Below are positions 13,455-26,190 of a stretch of DNA of 64,000 bases, one piece after another. A program made the translations under genes and the position numbers. A model generated the notes under the pieces. It saw only the letters and a program-made list of their open reading frames with translations, made no database searches and had not been told where the DNA came from. This stretch comes from Ustulina deusta (Eukaryota; Ascomycota; Sordariomycetes; Xylariales; Xylariaceae). Position 1 is the first letter of the stretch, and each line of letters begins with the position of its first letter. The stretch spans positions 1 through 64,000 of the forward strand of contig JAJNNX010000002.1 of NCBI GenBank assembly GCA_023159155.1, given 5' to 3'.

Positions 13455-15228
13455 GACAGACAGATGACTTTACTGGCCAGACAAACAAGCCTAGTAAGAG
13501 CTCATGCTGGTTGGCATGTCGCAGTGATACAGCAGGTGGTAATACTGATAGTGTAGGAAGTACGGGGGAGTGATGAGCCCCTTCGGGTGATTGGTCGCTA
13601 CAACAATGGTCTCTTCGAGCGTTGCCCGCCACGGGGCAAGATGCATTTGATCCATTCCCGGTATCCGCTTTGTTGGGGCCTGAACATGTCGAGCAAACGG
13701 TCAATGAGTTGTTGATTCAAGGCTTGGCATTCAACGTACCTCTGTGTGCGTGGCATGTATCTTGATATTGATGCAAGTGTGTCGGATACTCACTGCTGGA
13801 CGGCGTTTGTAGGTGATATTAGCTTCTGACGCGTGTCATCCACTTCGGTTATGTACCTGTATGTAGTTGCCCCCCAACGTTACCCATGGCAACAATCTGG
13901 GAGGCTAGGTCGGAAGTCTCGTGTTTGTTATAACGAAATACACACGACCTCTGGGCGTTGTCTATCATCTTCGGGCTGCGACTCCTACTCGAATGATTTT
14001 TGTAGGGGTTTAGCCCTTCCCTGGTCTACCAGAGACCTAGCCTCGCGCGTCTTATACATCTGTGATATGTTTTCATCCGCGGGCCCCTCTCTCGTCCGCC
14101 ACATTTTCGTATACGAGCATGTGTGCATATTTCCCCAGCCTATGACCTCTAGCGTCTGTACAAACCGGCCAGATCGGCAGACACGGCATGATAAAAGCAA
14201 GCGGATGGCGGCCGAAAAGTGTCTCTATACGTTTGCTGACACTTGCTAATGCAGGTAGGGTTGTTTTCGGGCGTGTACACTGCAGCAAGTCCTCCTGTGA
14301 GTGACCGCAGGCAATTATTTTTTAGGGCAGGCGATCTAGCGAGTCTTGGTTGCGTCACTGAGCCCTTCAAATGCCGTACCTTCCGCTATAACCTTTCGTG
14401 AGAATCATCAGTTGTGAGTTGGATGGAGAACTGGTTGTGTTTTATAGCCGTAGGCAGATCAGGGCTGACACCCAATGAAGCAGCTTGTCCTATCAACCCT
14501 AGAGATCCTTGCTGCCGATCCCAGGGATTGGTCTAGGTTAGTCAGGATGGCTCCGTGTTAGATATAAGCAAGCAGTCAGAAAAAAGCGAGTCTTCCAATG
14601 TGTTTGCTCTTTTGAAGTGTTCTCTTCTGATGATCAGCGTTGGATGAACTCGAATTCGGTTGGGCCATAATGTGATAGGTATGGTTAGGGTGATTGGACC
14701 AATCATGTCGAGAAACATTGCCTTACATAAGAGGGCACTCAACATACCTGGTATCAGGGGAATACTGGTATAGCTAATGGACTCATGGCTCAAAAGTCCC
14801 GAGTCCTTCACCCCAGCATCATTCTTCACTTGAATTCTTGCATAGATCTTTATGAATACAATATCCAAAGATAGAAATTATAGTGCATGGAATTGTAGAA
14901 CGTCTGAAAATTTTCTAGACCCCAATATCGACGTTCTGCTTGGACCCGTGGATTTCGCTTTTGTCAGCCACATGTCTTGAGGACAATTAGTATGCTGGCC
15001 TTTCTTATCCTTCCATTCGCCTTCGGGGCCATCTGGGAGCGGACATTTGCGGCACAGTGCACGAGCCACCTCGATATAGTCCTCTATTTTGGCGTTTACG
15101 GTGTGTTCTCCCTCCTCCCCTCACACATACACCGCTTCTATATCCTCCTACTTCGCCGGCTTCTCAACGTTTTCTTCACCTCTTGTGTTAGATCGCCCCG
15201 TAAACTGTAGAAGTACTTCATTTCCAAA
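13455..15228. other. Intergenic region, no supported gene
   Basis: No reading frame here has domain motifs, a convincing start, or splice structure. The last 120 bases, before the giant gene, contain pyrimidine-rich tracts (CTCCCTCCTCCCCTC at 15109-15123 and CTTCTATATCCTCCTAC at 15134-15150), usual for fungal promoters and 5' leaders. Confidence 0.6.
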
Positions 15229-18200
15229 ATGGCCATACAAACTGACCACTTGTTGTACATCTTCAACCATCTCTTCCTGCCAACCAAGCTACCGCAGGAG
15301 GATGACTATGACGCCCAACAGGACATAACCCTACTGTTGACTGCTATCGACGGGCTAAGTGCGTGGAAAGAGTGTACCAACCCCGCACGCCGTGAGCAAG
15401 CCGACGCAGCCATATCCACGCTCAAGAATATGCAGCGGGCGTACTCAGCAGGAGATGGCTCTCTCAACGAGGTTGAGGTCCTCAGCTTATTGACGGAGCT
15501 CACAGAGGGTACGTACCATAATATTGACTGCCTGTGTCTGCTAACAGACAGTAGACACAGCTATACCACTTCTCGTTAGACAGCAAAATGCGGGAGTTGT
15601 TATCAGCAGATCTAATAACCGCATCGTTTTCGAAATCTTCGAGATCTCGCCCCAGAATAATGCCACGATGACGACAAAAGGCAGACTGCGTCGTCATTTT
15701 CCGGGGGCAGCTGTCGTTCTCAGTAAGTCTGAGTTCCAACAACGTAAGCTCCAAGAGGCAATCGCCCAAACCCTCGCACACATGAGCAAGCACGATGTCA
15801 GGGCAATGCAGCCAAAGGCGAAGAAAGCGGGCGACGAACTCCACGAAGAGCGTGATACCAACCACCCTGGAATGGTGTCTGAGCTTTTGAATGGCGTTCT
15901 TAGATCAATAGGCAAGCCTTTAAAGTGCCTTACCATCGTAAAAAACATGCGCGATGACGTGCTTTTGAAGGATGCTCGCTTGCCATGGCGTCGCTCACCA
16001 TCATGGCTGCTCGTCCGTGTTGCCCTGCAGCTTGGTTTTAACCGGAGGACTACGCCAGCGGAAGCAGATGCAATCTATAAAGAGGCCATGATATTCATCT
16101 TGTGCTATGTCCTGGAACTTGCAACGAAGCGGTCCCCCCCGAGTGAAGTACTCTTCTCGATGAACGCCAAACTAGCTAGGCGGCTTCTCAAGATCGGTTC
16201 TGCGCTTAACGCTAGAGTTCTAAGCTACGTTGAAGAGACCACGAAGGATGCCTGTGCTGTCATTTCCGAACGCTGGTCGACAATTCAAGGAAAGGATGTT
16301 CGACAGATAGATCTTCCAAAGTTATCTGAGCTCGACTTCCAGAAAGATACCCATGTCTCACTCCCGGAGCTAGACGAATATATCTCTTGGATGGGGAGTC
16401 GGATGCGAGAACAGAGTTCAGGCAAGTTTCAGCTATCTTCAACGCTCATAATTTTCCCACCTCATGACTTGCCTCAACTCCCGCAAGCTTTTCCGGACGA
16501 GGGCAAGAGCAACGCCGTCGCGAACCTGGAAGCCTTCGAGACGTGGGTAGCACATCACTGCCGACAATGGAGCCAGAATAACCGCAATATCTCCTGCAAC
16601 GAGCTTGGCTCTCTTATGGTAACATATCACGACCTAGCTCTACCATACTACGCAAATAATCCAGAGGCACTCTCGATTATGCTGCTCACGATCTTCGAGT
16701 TGTGGATCGCTTGTGATGAAGCTGCTGTTAGCCTACATCCCTTGCTTAGTGAATATAACCCTGGTATCCCATCCGACGTTCTTCAGAATCTACTTCTACC
16801 ATTTATGTCCCAAATGCAGAAGTTGTACCACATTGAGCAATACTTGGCCAACCGTTTGTACTCTACTCGATTTCCATCTACGGAGCTCTACTATAATCTA
16901 AAGAGCCCAGAGTGTTTCCCGGCAAAATTCTTCGACCTCGATAAGGAGCTACAAGAAAAGCACTCTGACATCACGAGGAGCGCCGAGAGGAAAAGGGAAG
17001 CCAAGTTAATAGATCTACGTAATCTCGAAATGAAATACCGTGAGCTTAACGACCGCGCCGAGGAGATGGAATGCGAGTACAAGGATATCCTCGTTGACCG
17101 GGTTAATAACTTTTACGAGCAGAGCCATAAGTCAGATTGCAAAAAGTGCGGATACGTCAACCAAGCAGCAGGTCTCCGGATTGACATTCACGAGTGGCCA
17201 CTTCCTCAAAGCCTCACGAAAGCAAAGGCTGTTGTTTTTGAGCGTTTTATCCCAAAAGACTTCCAATCATGGCGCCAAGCGACATTCTACCTTCTGCGAG
17301 AAATAATTGGGATGCAATACTCAGTGCAGAGCTCTCCCCGCTCCTCCTACAGTTTGGCTCAGGACCCGCATCTCCCTCATAGCTCAACATGTCCATCAAA
17401 TATCGGGCTATTATCCGAGGTCAAGCCTCAAGTCGTCACGCATCGAAGAGGGCCGTTGGTTTCGACAGCTACGGAGAGTAGCGTTTGTGTGAATAACGGT
17501 TTGAATTATCGATATTTCGACTCCGCAGTCAACTTATTCGTTGAGTCCTTTGTGCCCACTCCAAAGGTTCTTGAGATCTGCACGTACCGCCTCCCTGAAC
17601 GGTCAAAGGGTCTACAACAGTACTTGTACCGCCCTGCTAGTTTACCGAATGGCCCTGCTCCGAATGTTGTCATTGCAAACCAATCCGAGACTCAAACTCA
17701 CATGAGCACCGAAGAAACCAGGGATTTGGCCACGCTGCCACTTGGCCACCACATTCAACTGCACAACATCCTGGTGCAGCTGGCCGCCCCTTCACTTGAC
17801 TTCAGGAAGGAGGAGACTACGATCTTCATGCTTCAGTGTCTATATCAATCAGGACCACGTGGCAAGACACCATTACGGGCTGGCCATGCCGTCGTAAATG
17901 ATAAGAGCTTTACTTCCTGTCTCCTCGAGAATGTGGCAACCGCTTGGCATAGGGTTAAGGAGAACTGGGAGTGTGCACAGGCCCTGATTGTGTTTGTGGC
18001 GGTCACTACACGCGTGCTGTCACTGGCTTCGTCGGAGAAGGTAATAAAGCAGAGATGCCTCAAACTCCTTAGCACTCTCCGTACCGGGGCTTTTGCTTGG
18101 GTTGGGCTGCTTCGAGATAAGTCGCACGCGGCCTCCACGCAGGACGATCGCGCATTCTTCAGGTCTAAGAGTGTCGATATAGCTCTTATCTGTGTATCCT

Positions 18201-21200
18201 GTTTTGACGTCGAGAGTAGGCATCTTTCCAGTATCCTAAAATCGGACTCCGACGCTTCGATCTTTGTCCAATGCTCCATCCTCATCCAGGAAGGAAAACG
18301 CGCGTACGATCTGGCTTCAGAGCTTACACTCTCATGTCTTAATCTTCGGTTCCGTAGGCTATTGTATCGCAGTTCACACATCCTCTCTGCAACGCATTCA
18401 GGCATTTCCGATGCCGTGAAGAAATCCTGGTCGGCATACCGCCCGGGAGGTGGCTGGCAAATGGTGTGTGACGCAACGCACTGGCTTGTCACCGAAACAG
18501 CGTCAGACAGCCAAGGAGTTCGTTTTCAAGTCCACTATAACCTCTTGAGTGGGGAGCTTTTAGTCAATGGACTTTCATTAAGTCGCCCCCCGCAAGAATA
18601 CGAAGCTCACCCGATGTGGCCGACCCTTTTTGGTCATGTGGCCGTGGAAGTCATGCCTACATCGGCTGCTGGTATGCAATTCTCAGCTAAGAGGCAACAC
18701 GAAGGTTATGATATTTGCTTTGGGTTGAATAGAACATCTTCAGGAGACTTGGACCTGCTCGTCCAAGCATCCAATTCAACCATCGAGTATGAGACAATCC
18801 CAGCTCGTTTACTTCAGGGGATGTTCCCAACTCATTTCATTCATGGCTTTGTACACTGGTACAATTGTATAGATAAGACATTGGAATTTCGGCCTCTAGC
18901 GGCACCCTGGGATTCCGGTGGCATGACGTGTACCCTGTCCAAATCTTCCGAAGGTTGGACATTGATCAGGAAAGGTTGTGCTGTCCTTGGCGTGAACAGT
19001 ACAACATCTACTGCTATTGCAAATTTGCTATCTCCACTTGCTGAGGGAAGTGACATACATGTGCTCCTCCAGCGTTCAGATGGGTCTTCCCTTGAGGTGG
19101 AAATTCCTGCGCTTCAGCTCGGCTTCTTTCTTAATTTAGGGGAGTCGAATCTGCGATCAAGGGAATTTCGAGGCATGTTAGTAGACAGCGATCAGTCTCT
19201 GGGGACCCTCATTGGTTTGATCAACAAGCTCATATTAAAACGTGGAAACCAACGCCTTGTCCTTGTGCCCGAAGGCGAGGTATCTTGGAAGCCTGACAAC
19301 GGCCATGTACGGGTCATGGTTGAGAAATCCTCCATCACTAAAGTGCACGCACTCCATGTAGATGGAGAGCTTGGACGGTTGATCGACAACGGCGACCTTC
19401 AAGGAAAACTCTTTCTATCATATTTGCATGCATTGACATCTTACTGTCTGCCTGACACTCTTACGAAGAGAACTGGGGTCGAGCAATCGCTATCGACATT
19501 AAACTCGGCCGGTGTACGATCTTTCGACCAGCTATCGTTAGCCAATATCAGCATCCTTGCCCGAATTGCACGGTTAACCCCACGGAGACAGTACTACCCC
19601 CAGAACGAGCGAGTGATGCAAACCGTTTCATGGGAACCTGGTCTCAGTTATTTATCACAGCACGATGGGTTTTATAAAGCCGTAGCGTCTATATTCGAAC
19701 AGGCGAGGCAGAGCAGCCTATTCTATCTCGATTCTGACAACGCACAACTAGACATTCATGGACATATCGACACAGACCAGCATTTGATGGAACGCGATCG
19801 CATCCGCTCGTCCACTTTCCGCATCGCGGGTTTCGGTGCTGAGGAGCATACCGCGGCTTACGATGTTACGTATTGTAGTCGTGATCGCAATCAAGCATCA
19901 CCTCGCGGAACCAATGCGTATGTGCTGTCAAGCATGCTATATCACGAGCGCACCACGCTTCACACAGATGCTCCGGCGAGAGGCGAATTTTGGAGCCTTA
20001 TCTCAAATACACCAACCGTGCTCGGCCCTGATCAAAAATTGCACGTGTCACAGCTGAAATATAGTGCCGGCGCAGCCAACTCTGGATTGAATCTCTCCCA
20101 GTGGCTAGTGTTGCACAAGGCTCTATCGACGCAAAGTGCCGTGGCGAATAAATTTAGCGTAATGATCTGGTTGTCAGCTATGGCCGCTCACGAACAAGCG
20201 GACATGAGGTATTTGCAGGTATTGGCGCTCTTTTTCACTACCGACAAACTCAAGCAGATAGAGTTGCCTTCGATTCAATTGTGCCATCCGCCCAGAGGGT
20301 ACAGAGCTACCTCTGAACTCCTGAGTGATATCGTTCGCTCCAACCTTGTACCATTGGACAGCTCGCCCGAAGCAAAGATGCGAGCAGATCCACAAGAGAC
20401 CTGGCGCAGCTTTAAGAACCGTCAGGATTCGCAATTTAGGATCAACCTAAACAACACTGTTCACACTCTCGTCTCACATTTGGTCCAGCAGTGGCCAACG
20501 GCAACCCCAATTCCTTTACATCATGTGGACGGAAATATATGCGACTACGTCCAACTAAAGGACCTCGAGGTTGCTGTAACGGAGTGTTTCAAAGAGTGGT
20601 TCAGCAATCTTCGCCTCTTTGAATATTTAAAGCGCGTCGAAAGCGCTCTATCTTATTTGGAATGCAACCCTCTTACACTTTATCAACATGAACCAGCGAC
20701 ATTGACGCCACCATCAAGACCTCGCGCTTTCGTATCTGTCAATGATCTTTTTGCGGGGCCGGCACCTACGCTTCCGAAGCTGCCAAATCCAATTGACCAA
20801 ATACCTCCTCCTCGCCTTGTCGGTCTGGTTAGTGCCCTGAAACATACGGCCCCACGATCGCGGTATGAATATTCCTATATTGAAGAGCTTTGCGCCAGCA
20901 TGCAATCTCTACAAGGACAGGGAAGTGCTCGTTATCCAGATTTGCGTGATAAAAGCTCTATCCAATACTTGCGTCAGCACTTGGATGATTGTAAGACGAG
21001 CGTAGATGATCTGTATCATCTGCTCGCCTCAAATGCGGGTATTGCTCACAACGGAACCTTAGAGCTCGGTTACGGGCCGCGACGCTCCCCAATACTCTTT
21101 CTGCAGCAGTTGAGAGATAGGGCATGGAAATCTCTCAATCTAGATTGGAGAAAATGTATCTCTCGCTACGGTCTTGCTCTAACAACGCTTCAGAGGGCAG

Positions 21201-24200
21201 AGAGGTTGGTAAGAGCTGCTAGTTCACCGAGCGATGACGATTTGATGAAAGAGATGAAGAACGTTGGACATAGGAATTGGGATCCAATTGAACACCCAGA
21301 ATGGCTGCTACTTGAAGTTGAGAGCAGCATTATGATCCGCGACGTCCAAGAGCAGATAGCGTCCGAGATGATAAACCCAAGTTCCCGCTGCAACGCTGTC
21401 ATGCAGTTGAACATGGGCGAAGGGAAAAGCTCCGTGATCGTGCCAATGGTAGCAGCGGAATTAGCCAACGGGTCACAACTTGCTCGTGTGATCGTGGCGA
21501 AGCCTCAGTCAAAGCAGATGGCACAGATGCTTATTTCAAAGTTAGGGGGCCTTCTGAACAGGAGGGTCTATTATATGCCATTCTCACGTGCTCTGAATAT
21601 TGGCTCAACGAGGGCAGCTGCTATTATTGACAAAATCATGAGAGAATGTGAAGACAGTGGCGGTGTTTTGCTAGTACAACCAGAACATCTGCTCTCCTTC
21701 CAGTTGTTAGGAATTGAATGCTATTGTAGCAGAAGCACTGTCAAGCAAGCCATTGGCATGTCACTTATACGCATTCAGGACTTTTTCGATAATAACTCTC
21801 GGGACATCGTTGACGAGAGCGACGAGAACTTTAGCCCGAAATTCGAGCTTGTGTATACCATGGGATCCCAGCGACCAATTGAAATGAGCCCAACCCGCTG
21901 GATATGTATGCAGCAGGTACTTGATTTGGTTCGTTCTTTGGCTGCGGATGTCGCAGATCAGCTCCCGCAGTCTATAGATGTCGGCCCTCAGAACGACGGC
22001 AGGTTTCCTAAAGTACGTCTCCTAAAAGCGGATGCTGGCAAGCTCCTGGTGGAGAGGGTTGCGAGGCACATCTGCAACAAAGGGCTCGATGGCTTCCCGA
22101 TAGCAAGACAGCAACAACATGTTAGAGAAGCTGTCTTCAACTACATCACGCAATTCAACCTGAGCGAGGAAGAAATCAATGCTGCAGAGAAACCCGGTAA
22201 CGAACCCCTTTGGACGGAGAGTACAAAGTCTCTGCTGCTTCTCCTCCGCGGCATCCTGGCCGGAGGGGTCCTCGCATTTGTGCTTGGCCAGAAGCGCTGG
22301 CGGGTCAACTTTGGATTCGCTAAAGTTCGGACGCCGCCGACTAAGCTCGCAGTACCGTATCGAGCGAAGGATAACCCAACGCCTCGTTCAGAGTTTAGCC
22401 ATCCCGACGTGGTGATCGCTCTCACATGCTTGTCGTATTACTACGGCGGCCTTGAAAACGATGATCTCTTTATTGCGCTTGGGCATCTTGTGGACTCGGA
22501 CCAGGCGATCATTGAATACGATGCTTGGATAAAAGATGCTCCCCACATGCCAGCATCCTTTCGCCAGCTCGACGGTATCAATCAAAAAGACCGCCCTCAG
22601 TGCATCAACGATGTCTTTCCCTACCTCAAGTATGGAAAAAGCGTCATAGACTACTTCTTAGGGCATATCGTCTTCCCAAAGCAGGTAAAAGAGTTTCCGT
22701 ACAAGCTCTCCGCCTCTGGATGGGATATCGGAAAGACGAAAGCCCATTATATCACCGGGTTCAGCGGCACTAACGACTCTCGCAAACTGCTGCCGATCGA
22801 CGTAAAGCATATTGATCTTCCGTCGCAGAGACATACCAATGCACTAGTGCTAGAGTATCTTCTTCAGCCGGAGAACTCGGTTGTTTTATTATGTGCCCAA
22901 TCTGACAGCTCTATGACAGATTCCGAGCGCATTATTGATACGGTAGTGAAACTTGAAAGGCCCACAAGAGTGATTCTTGATGTTGGTGCTCAGATACTGG
23001 AGCTAGATAATCAGGAAGTTGCACAGACCTGGTTACAGATGGTCACAGACACCAAGACACAGGCCGCGGTCTTTGTGAATGACAATGATGAACTGTCCGT
23101 TATTGACCGTCAGGGACGTCTAGAGCTCCTCCAGACATCCTCGTATGCGACTCAGCTCGATTCGTGTTTAATATTCTTGGATGAGGCCCACACACGGGGT
23201 ATTGATCTCAAACTGCCGGACGATTATAGAGCCGCCGTCACCCTCGGAGCAAATTTAAGTAAGGATAGATTAGTACAGGGTAAGTCGAGATCCAATCAGT
23301 ATATTCCTGCCCGGTCTATATATTAACGTCCGTCAGCATGTATGAGAATGAGAAAACTAGGGAAAGGACAGTCTGTTGTCTTTTGCATAAGCCCAGAGAT
23401 CCAGTCCAAAATTCAGGAATGTACCGGCATATCGACAGACGTTGATATTGGGGTAAAAGATGTACTGCACTGGGCTATCTGGGAGACCTTCGCAGAGACC
23501 AGGAGAAGCATTCCACTTTGGGCTGTACAAGGCGATCGCTTCTTACGACAAGAGGAGCTCTGGAAATCGGTCCAGGCCAAAGGAGTCACTTCCATGTCGA
23601 ATGCCCACGCCGAGCAGTTCCTCGAGGACGAGGCCCAGTCTATAAATGCTAGATATTGCCCCCGCCCAGCAGAAGCGATCTCCGTGGCCAACATGCTGCA
23701 CTCAGAGAGTCTGAGAATTGAAGAAATAAAGGAACGCTGTGACGAGTTTGGGGACTTGAACTTTAACTCGAGCACACTAGAGGAGGAACAAGAGCGCGAA
23801 CTATCCCCAGAGATCGAGCGGGAGCGCCAAGTGCAGCGACCGCCTCCTGCACAGCCAGTTAGTCACTCTCTCCATCAGGATATCAAAAAATTCATCTCCA
23901 CAGGCCATTTAATGCCGACATCTCCAGCCTACATGCGAGCATTTGATGCGCTACGGGACACGAGAGAAGCTCAAAGTTTCGAGGCATCACAGCTTAGCAA
24001 CGGGCATCTCTTCGTGACAACCGACTTCGCCACAGCGGTGGAGGCCTCAGATAATGGTTACTTCTCTGATTCATTCCAGCGTCCTGTGCAGTGGATTCTA
24101 TCAAGCCACGCCAAAGGCAGCAATGTTGTCGACGTTTTACTGATCCTTAGTCCGTACGAAGCCGAGGAATTAATGCCAGGGTTTCAGTCAGCCAAGTCGA

Positions 24201-24616
24201 GCGAAGTAGCATTACATCTTTACAAACCTCGTTGTCATAGCGTCCACCGCGCCTTCGACCGCCTAGACTTCTTCACCATCCCACATGCGCAAATGAAACT
24301 CGAGGTCCCGCGCGCTCTTCTGGTCGAGTTGAACCTCTTCGCTGGACAGCTCTACTTCAGCGAATACGAGGACTACCAGGAAACCTGTAAGTTTTTGGGA
24401 CTCGCGGATGATGTGCCGAAGGAAGGCCAGGTTGTCGCAACGGATGGGTATATTCTACGCGATAGCAACGCCAAGTCCAAATTCGACAAAAGCCCGGTGA
24501 GGTTTCTGCAGGGTCTCACGTCCACGATTCGGCGAAACGGTCAGGACATTTCGAAGACACACGTAGGCAGCATGCTAGACGGAAAGCTGCTTCAAAGGTC
24601 AGATATTGAGGCGTAA
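15229..24616 (+). CDS. Giant DUF6606/DUF3638/DUF3645 protein (3,092 aa)
   Basis: Three exons are inferred: 15229-15508, 15561-23279 and 23337-24616, with introns of 52 and 57 bp whose phases match; joining them restores conserved sequence (VISRSNNRIVFEIFE after the first, QACMRMRKLGKGQSVVF across the second). The N-terminus, starting at HLFLPTKLPQEDDYD, is the DUF6606 domain. A KSDCKKCGY motif sits near residue 620. Near residue 2044 DUF3638 has LNMGEGKSSVIVPM, a Walker A-like loop. GFSGTNDSRKLLP near 2493 marks DUF3645, and FLDEAHTRGIDLKLP near 2633 is a DEAH-type Walker B box. From memory, fungal relatives are also about 3,000 residues and are often labelled ubiquitinyl hydrolase by automatic annotation without proof. 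The helicase-like motifs argue for an ATPase that remodels a bound partner; substrate and location are unknown. The start lies in a good context (CAAAATGG). The C-terminal exon follows with a Glu/Arg-rich segment (EEEQERELSPEIERERQ). Confidence 0.93.
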
Positions 24617-25321
24617 AGATGTTGGGTATATGCTCAGAAGTTCTCATTTGCTTAGTGCCATCCATGTTGCTAGAAGGAAATGTTGGAATTAAGGGGCCAG
24701 GTTATCTAGCGAACGGTCTCAAACTAGTCTGTCTCTACGGCGACCCTCATGGTGTGAGTAAGAATACCAATTGAAGAATCGCCTTGTTCTGACAGATTAA
24801 ACCCCTGATATTTGACCTACCCAGGACTCACTTCCCTCGTATCGTATTCTACTTGGGCTCAGTGATTGGAAACTAGGATCTGAATATCAAACCTTGCTAA
24901 TTATCGTGTCACTTCATCATAATGAAAACCAGAGAGTGAAGATATTACCCCGAATGAGAAATGTCATCTGCCACGTGACTTCAAGTCTTCCGCCCAATCA
25001 TCATAATATCAGCAACACCAGCCATAGAACTAGAAATCGGTTCAGATCATCACCCTCGCGCATCATGTTCACAACGACCTAGCACCGAGCCAGCAAACCT
25101 CGCACGCTCCTCTTAAAGCATTCTCCCCCGAAGGTCACCGGGACGCCCGAAATCTCATGACTATTATAACCTAGTAAAATAATTAGTATATAAGTATTAC
25201 ATTTAGCTTGTCTATATTATAACAAAAGATAGAAAAACCTTAATATATATATGAACAGTGATAACTGTGCCCTTTATGCCCTTGATCTTGTATAGTACAT
25301 GAAGTGACTCCTTGACGTAGT
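24617..25321. other. Intergenic region with a small AT patch
   Basis: This holds the 3' flank of the giant gene. No gene is supported. Bases about 25,165-25,260 form a short AT-rich patch (AGTAAAATAATTAGTATATA), which could be a small RIP-hit repeat fragment; it lies just where the N-terminal part of the OPT transporter should have been. Confidence 0.55.
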
Positions 25322-25871
25322 TCATTTTCAACAAATACGTCCACTTTACTCGGGGCCATCATAGGCTGGGGTCTTCTCTCGCCGATAGCGAAAAACAACG
25401 CCTGGGCCCCAGGCCCAGTTGATGACTGGCATGATGGATCACAGGATGGATTCTTTGGGTTGCTTTGGGACTCGTACTGGGAGATACCGCAATTGGTATT
25501 CCCTGGATCATCTTCAGATCAGTATCTGAAGCCTGGAAGCTCTTTCAACCGAAAACGCGTGGGCTTCCACCTCAACGCAATCACGATGAACAGGAATCGC
25601 TCCTGATTCACGAACAGGATACTTACTAAGGGGACGATGGTGGAGATTATGATCCTTCAGACGATGATTGGCATTCTAGCGAGCTTGTAACAGCCAAGAT
25701 GGTGCTGTGGACCTGTGTCTCACTGTTAGGGTTGTATTTTGCTGTCTTGTTTGCAATGTTTCGAAGCTACATCACAGCGCTTGGTGCAATATTCTCCGTT
25801 ATTTTGATTCCAGTTGCAGGTTTCATCGCCATACGTTCACTTGGAGAGATAGATAATGGCGCAGGGCTTGC
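25322..25871 (+). pseudogene. OPT oligopeptide transporter, 5' remnant
   Basis: The reading STLLGAIIGWGLLSPIAKNN followed by AWAPGPVDDW is the central signature of OPT-family proton-coupled oligopeptide/metal-chelate transporters. A one-base loss near 25,441 shifts the frame (GSQ then GWILWVALGLVLGDTAIG in the next frame). A TAA at 25627-25629 interrupts a hydrophilic loop, and membrane-like sequence resumes with WTCVSLLGLYFAVLFAMF and ALGAIFSVILIPVAGF up to GEIDNGAGLA at 25871, where the retrotransposon begins. The N-terminal third of the family is absent upstream. It joins the 3' remnant at 32898. The TAA is one C-to-T step from CAA. Confidence 0.88.
25867..25871. repeat. Target-site duplication CTTGC (left copy)
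   Basis: CTTGC immediately precedes the 5' LTR and is repeated exactly at 32898-32902 after the 3' LTR. Removing the element and one copy rejoins the OPT frame as GLAIG, so this is the genuine insertion footprint. Confidence 0.92.
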
Positions 25872-26190
25872 TATCACACGGATCAATATGCCAAGCCACT
25901 AGCTATGCTATTAGTACAATATACAGGCCCACGGGGGAACAGATAAGCCTTTATTAGAAGGACTAGAGGTCATACGGACTATACGCATATGCAAGAAGAC
26001 CCAACAGTCTCTTGCGTCAATAGAGTTACAGAATATATTCCAAATAGCCTAATAGTAAACAGGCATAAATAAGCTATAAGAATCCTAAGTTCGAACACTT
26101 AAAAAAAAGAGCTATAAACCTTAAAACCTCTAAAAAATTATTAGCTAAATATAACTAAGTTCTAAGCCTATAATATATACCTTTATTACA
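25872..26190 (+). repeat. 5' LTR of element 2
   Basis: This 319-bp LTR begins TATCACACGG (originally TGTCACACGG, by comparison with normal TG ends) and ends CTTTATTACA. The outer half still has ordinary composition (CAGGCCCACGGGGGAACAG), while the inner half from about 26,080 is AT-mutated. Confidence 0.92.

Noticed and set aside
14542..14868. 108-codon minus-strand frame upstream of the giant gene
   Set aside because: No motif and an atypical amino-acid mix; more likely chance in the intergenic region.
17845..18492. 215-codon antisense frame within the giant gene
   Set aside because: It is a shadow of the coding strand: the sense frame is conserved and continuous here.
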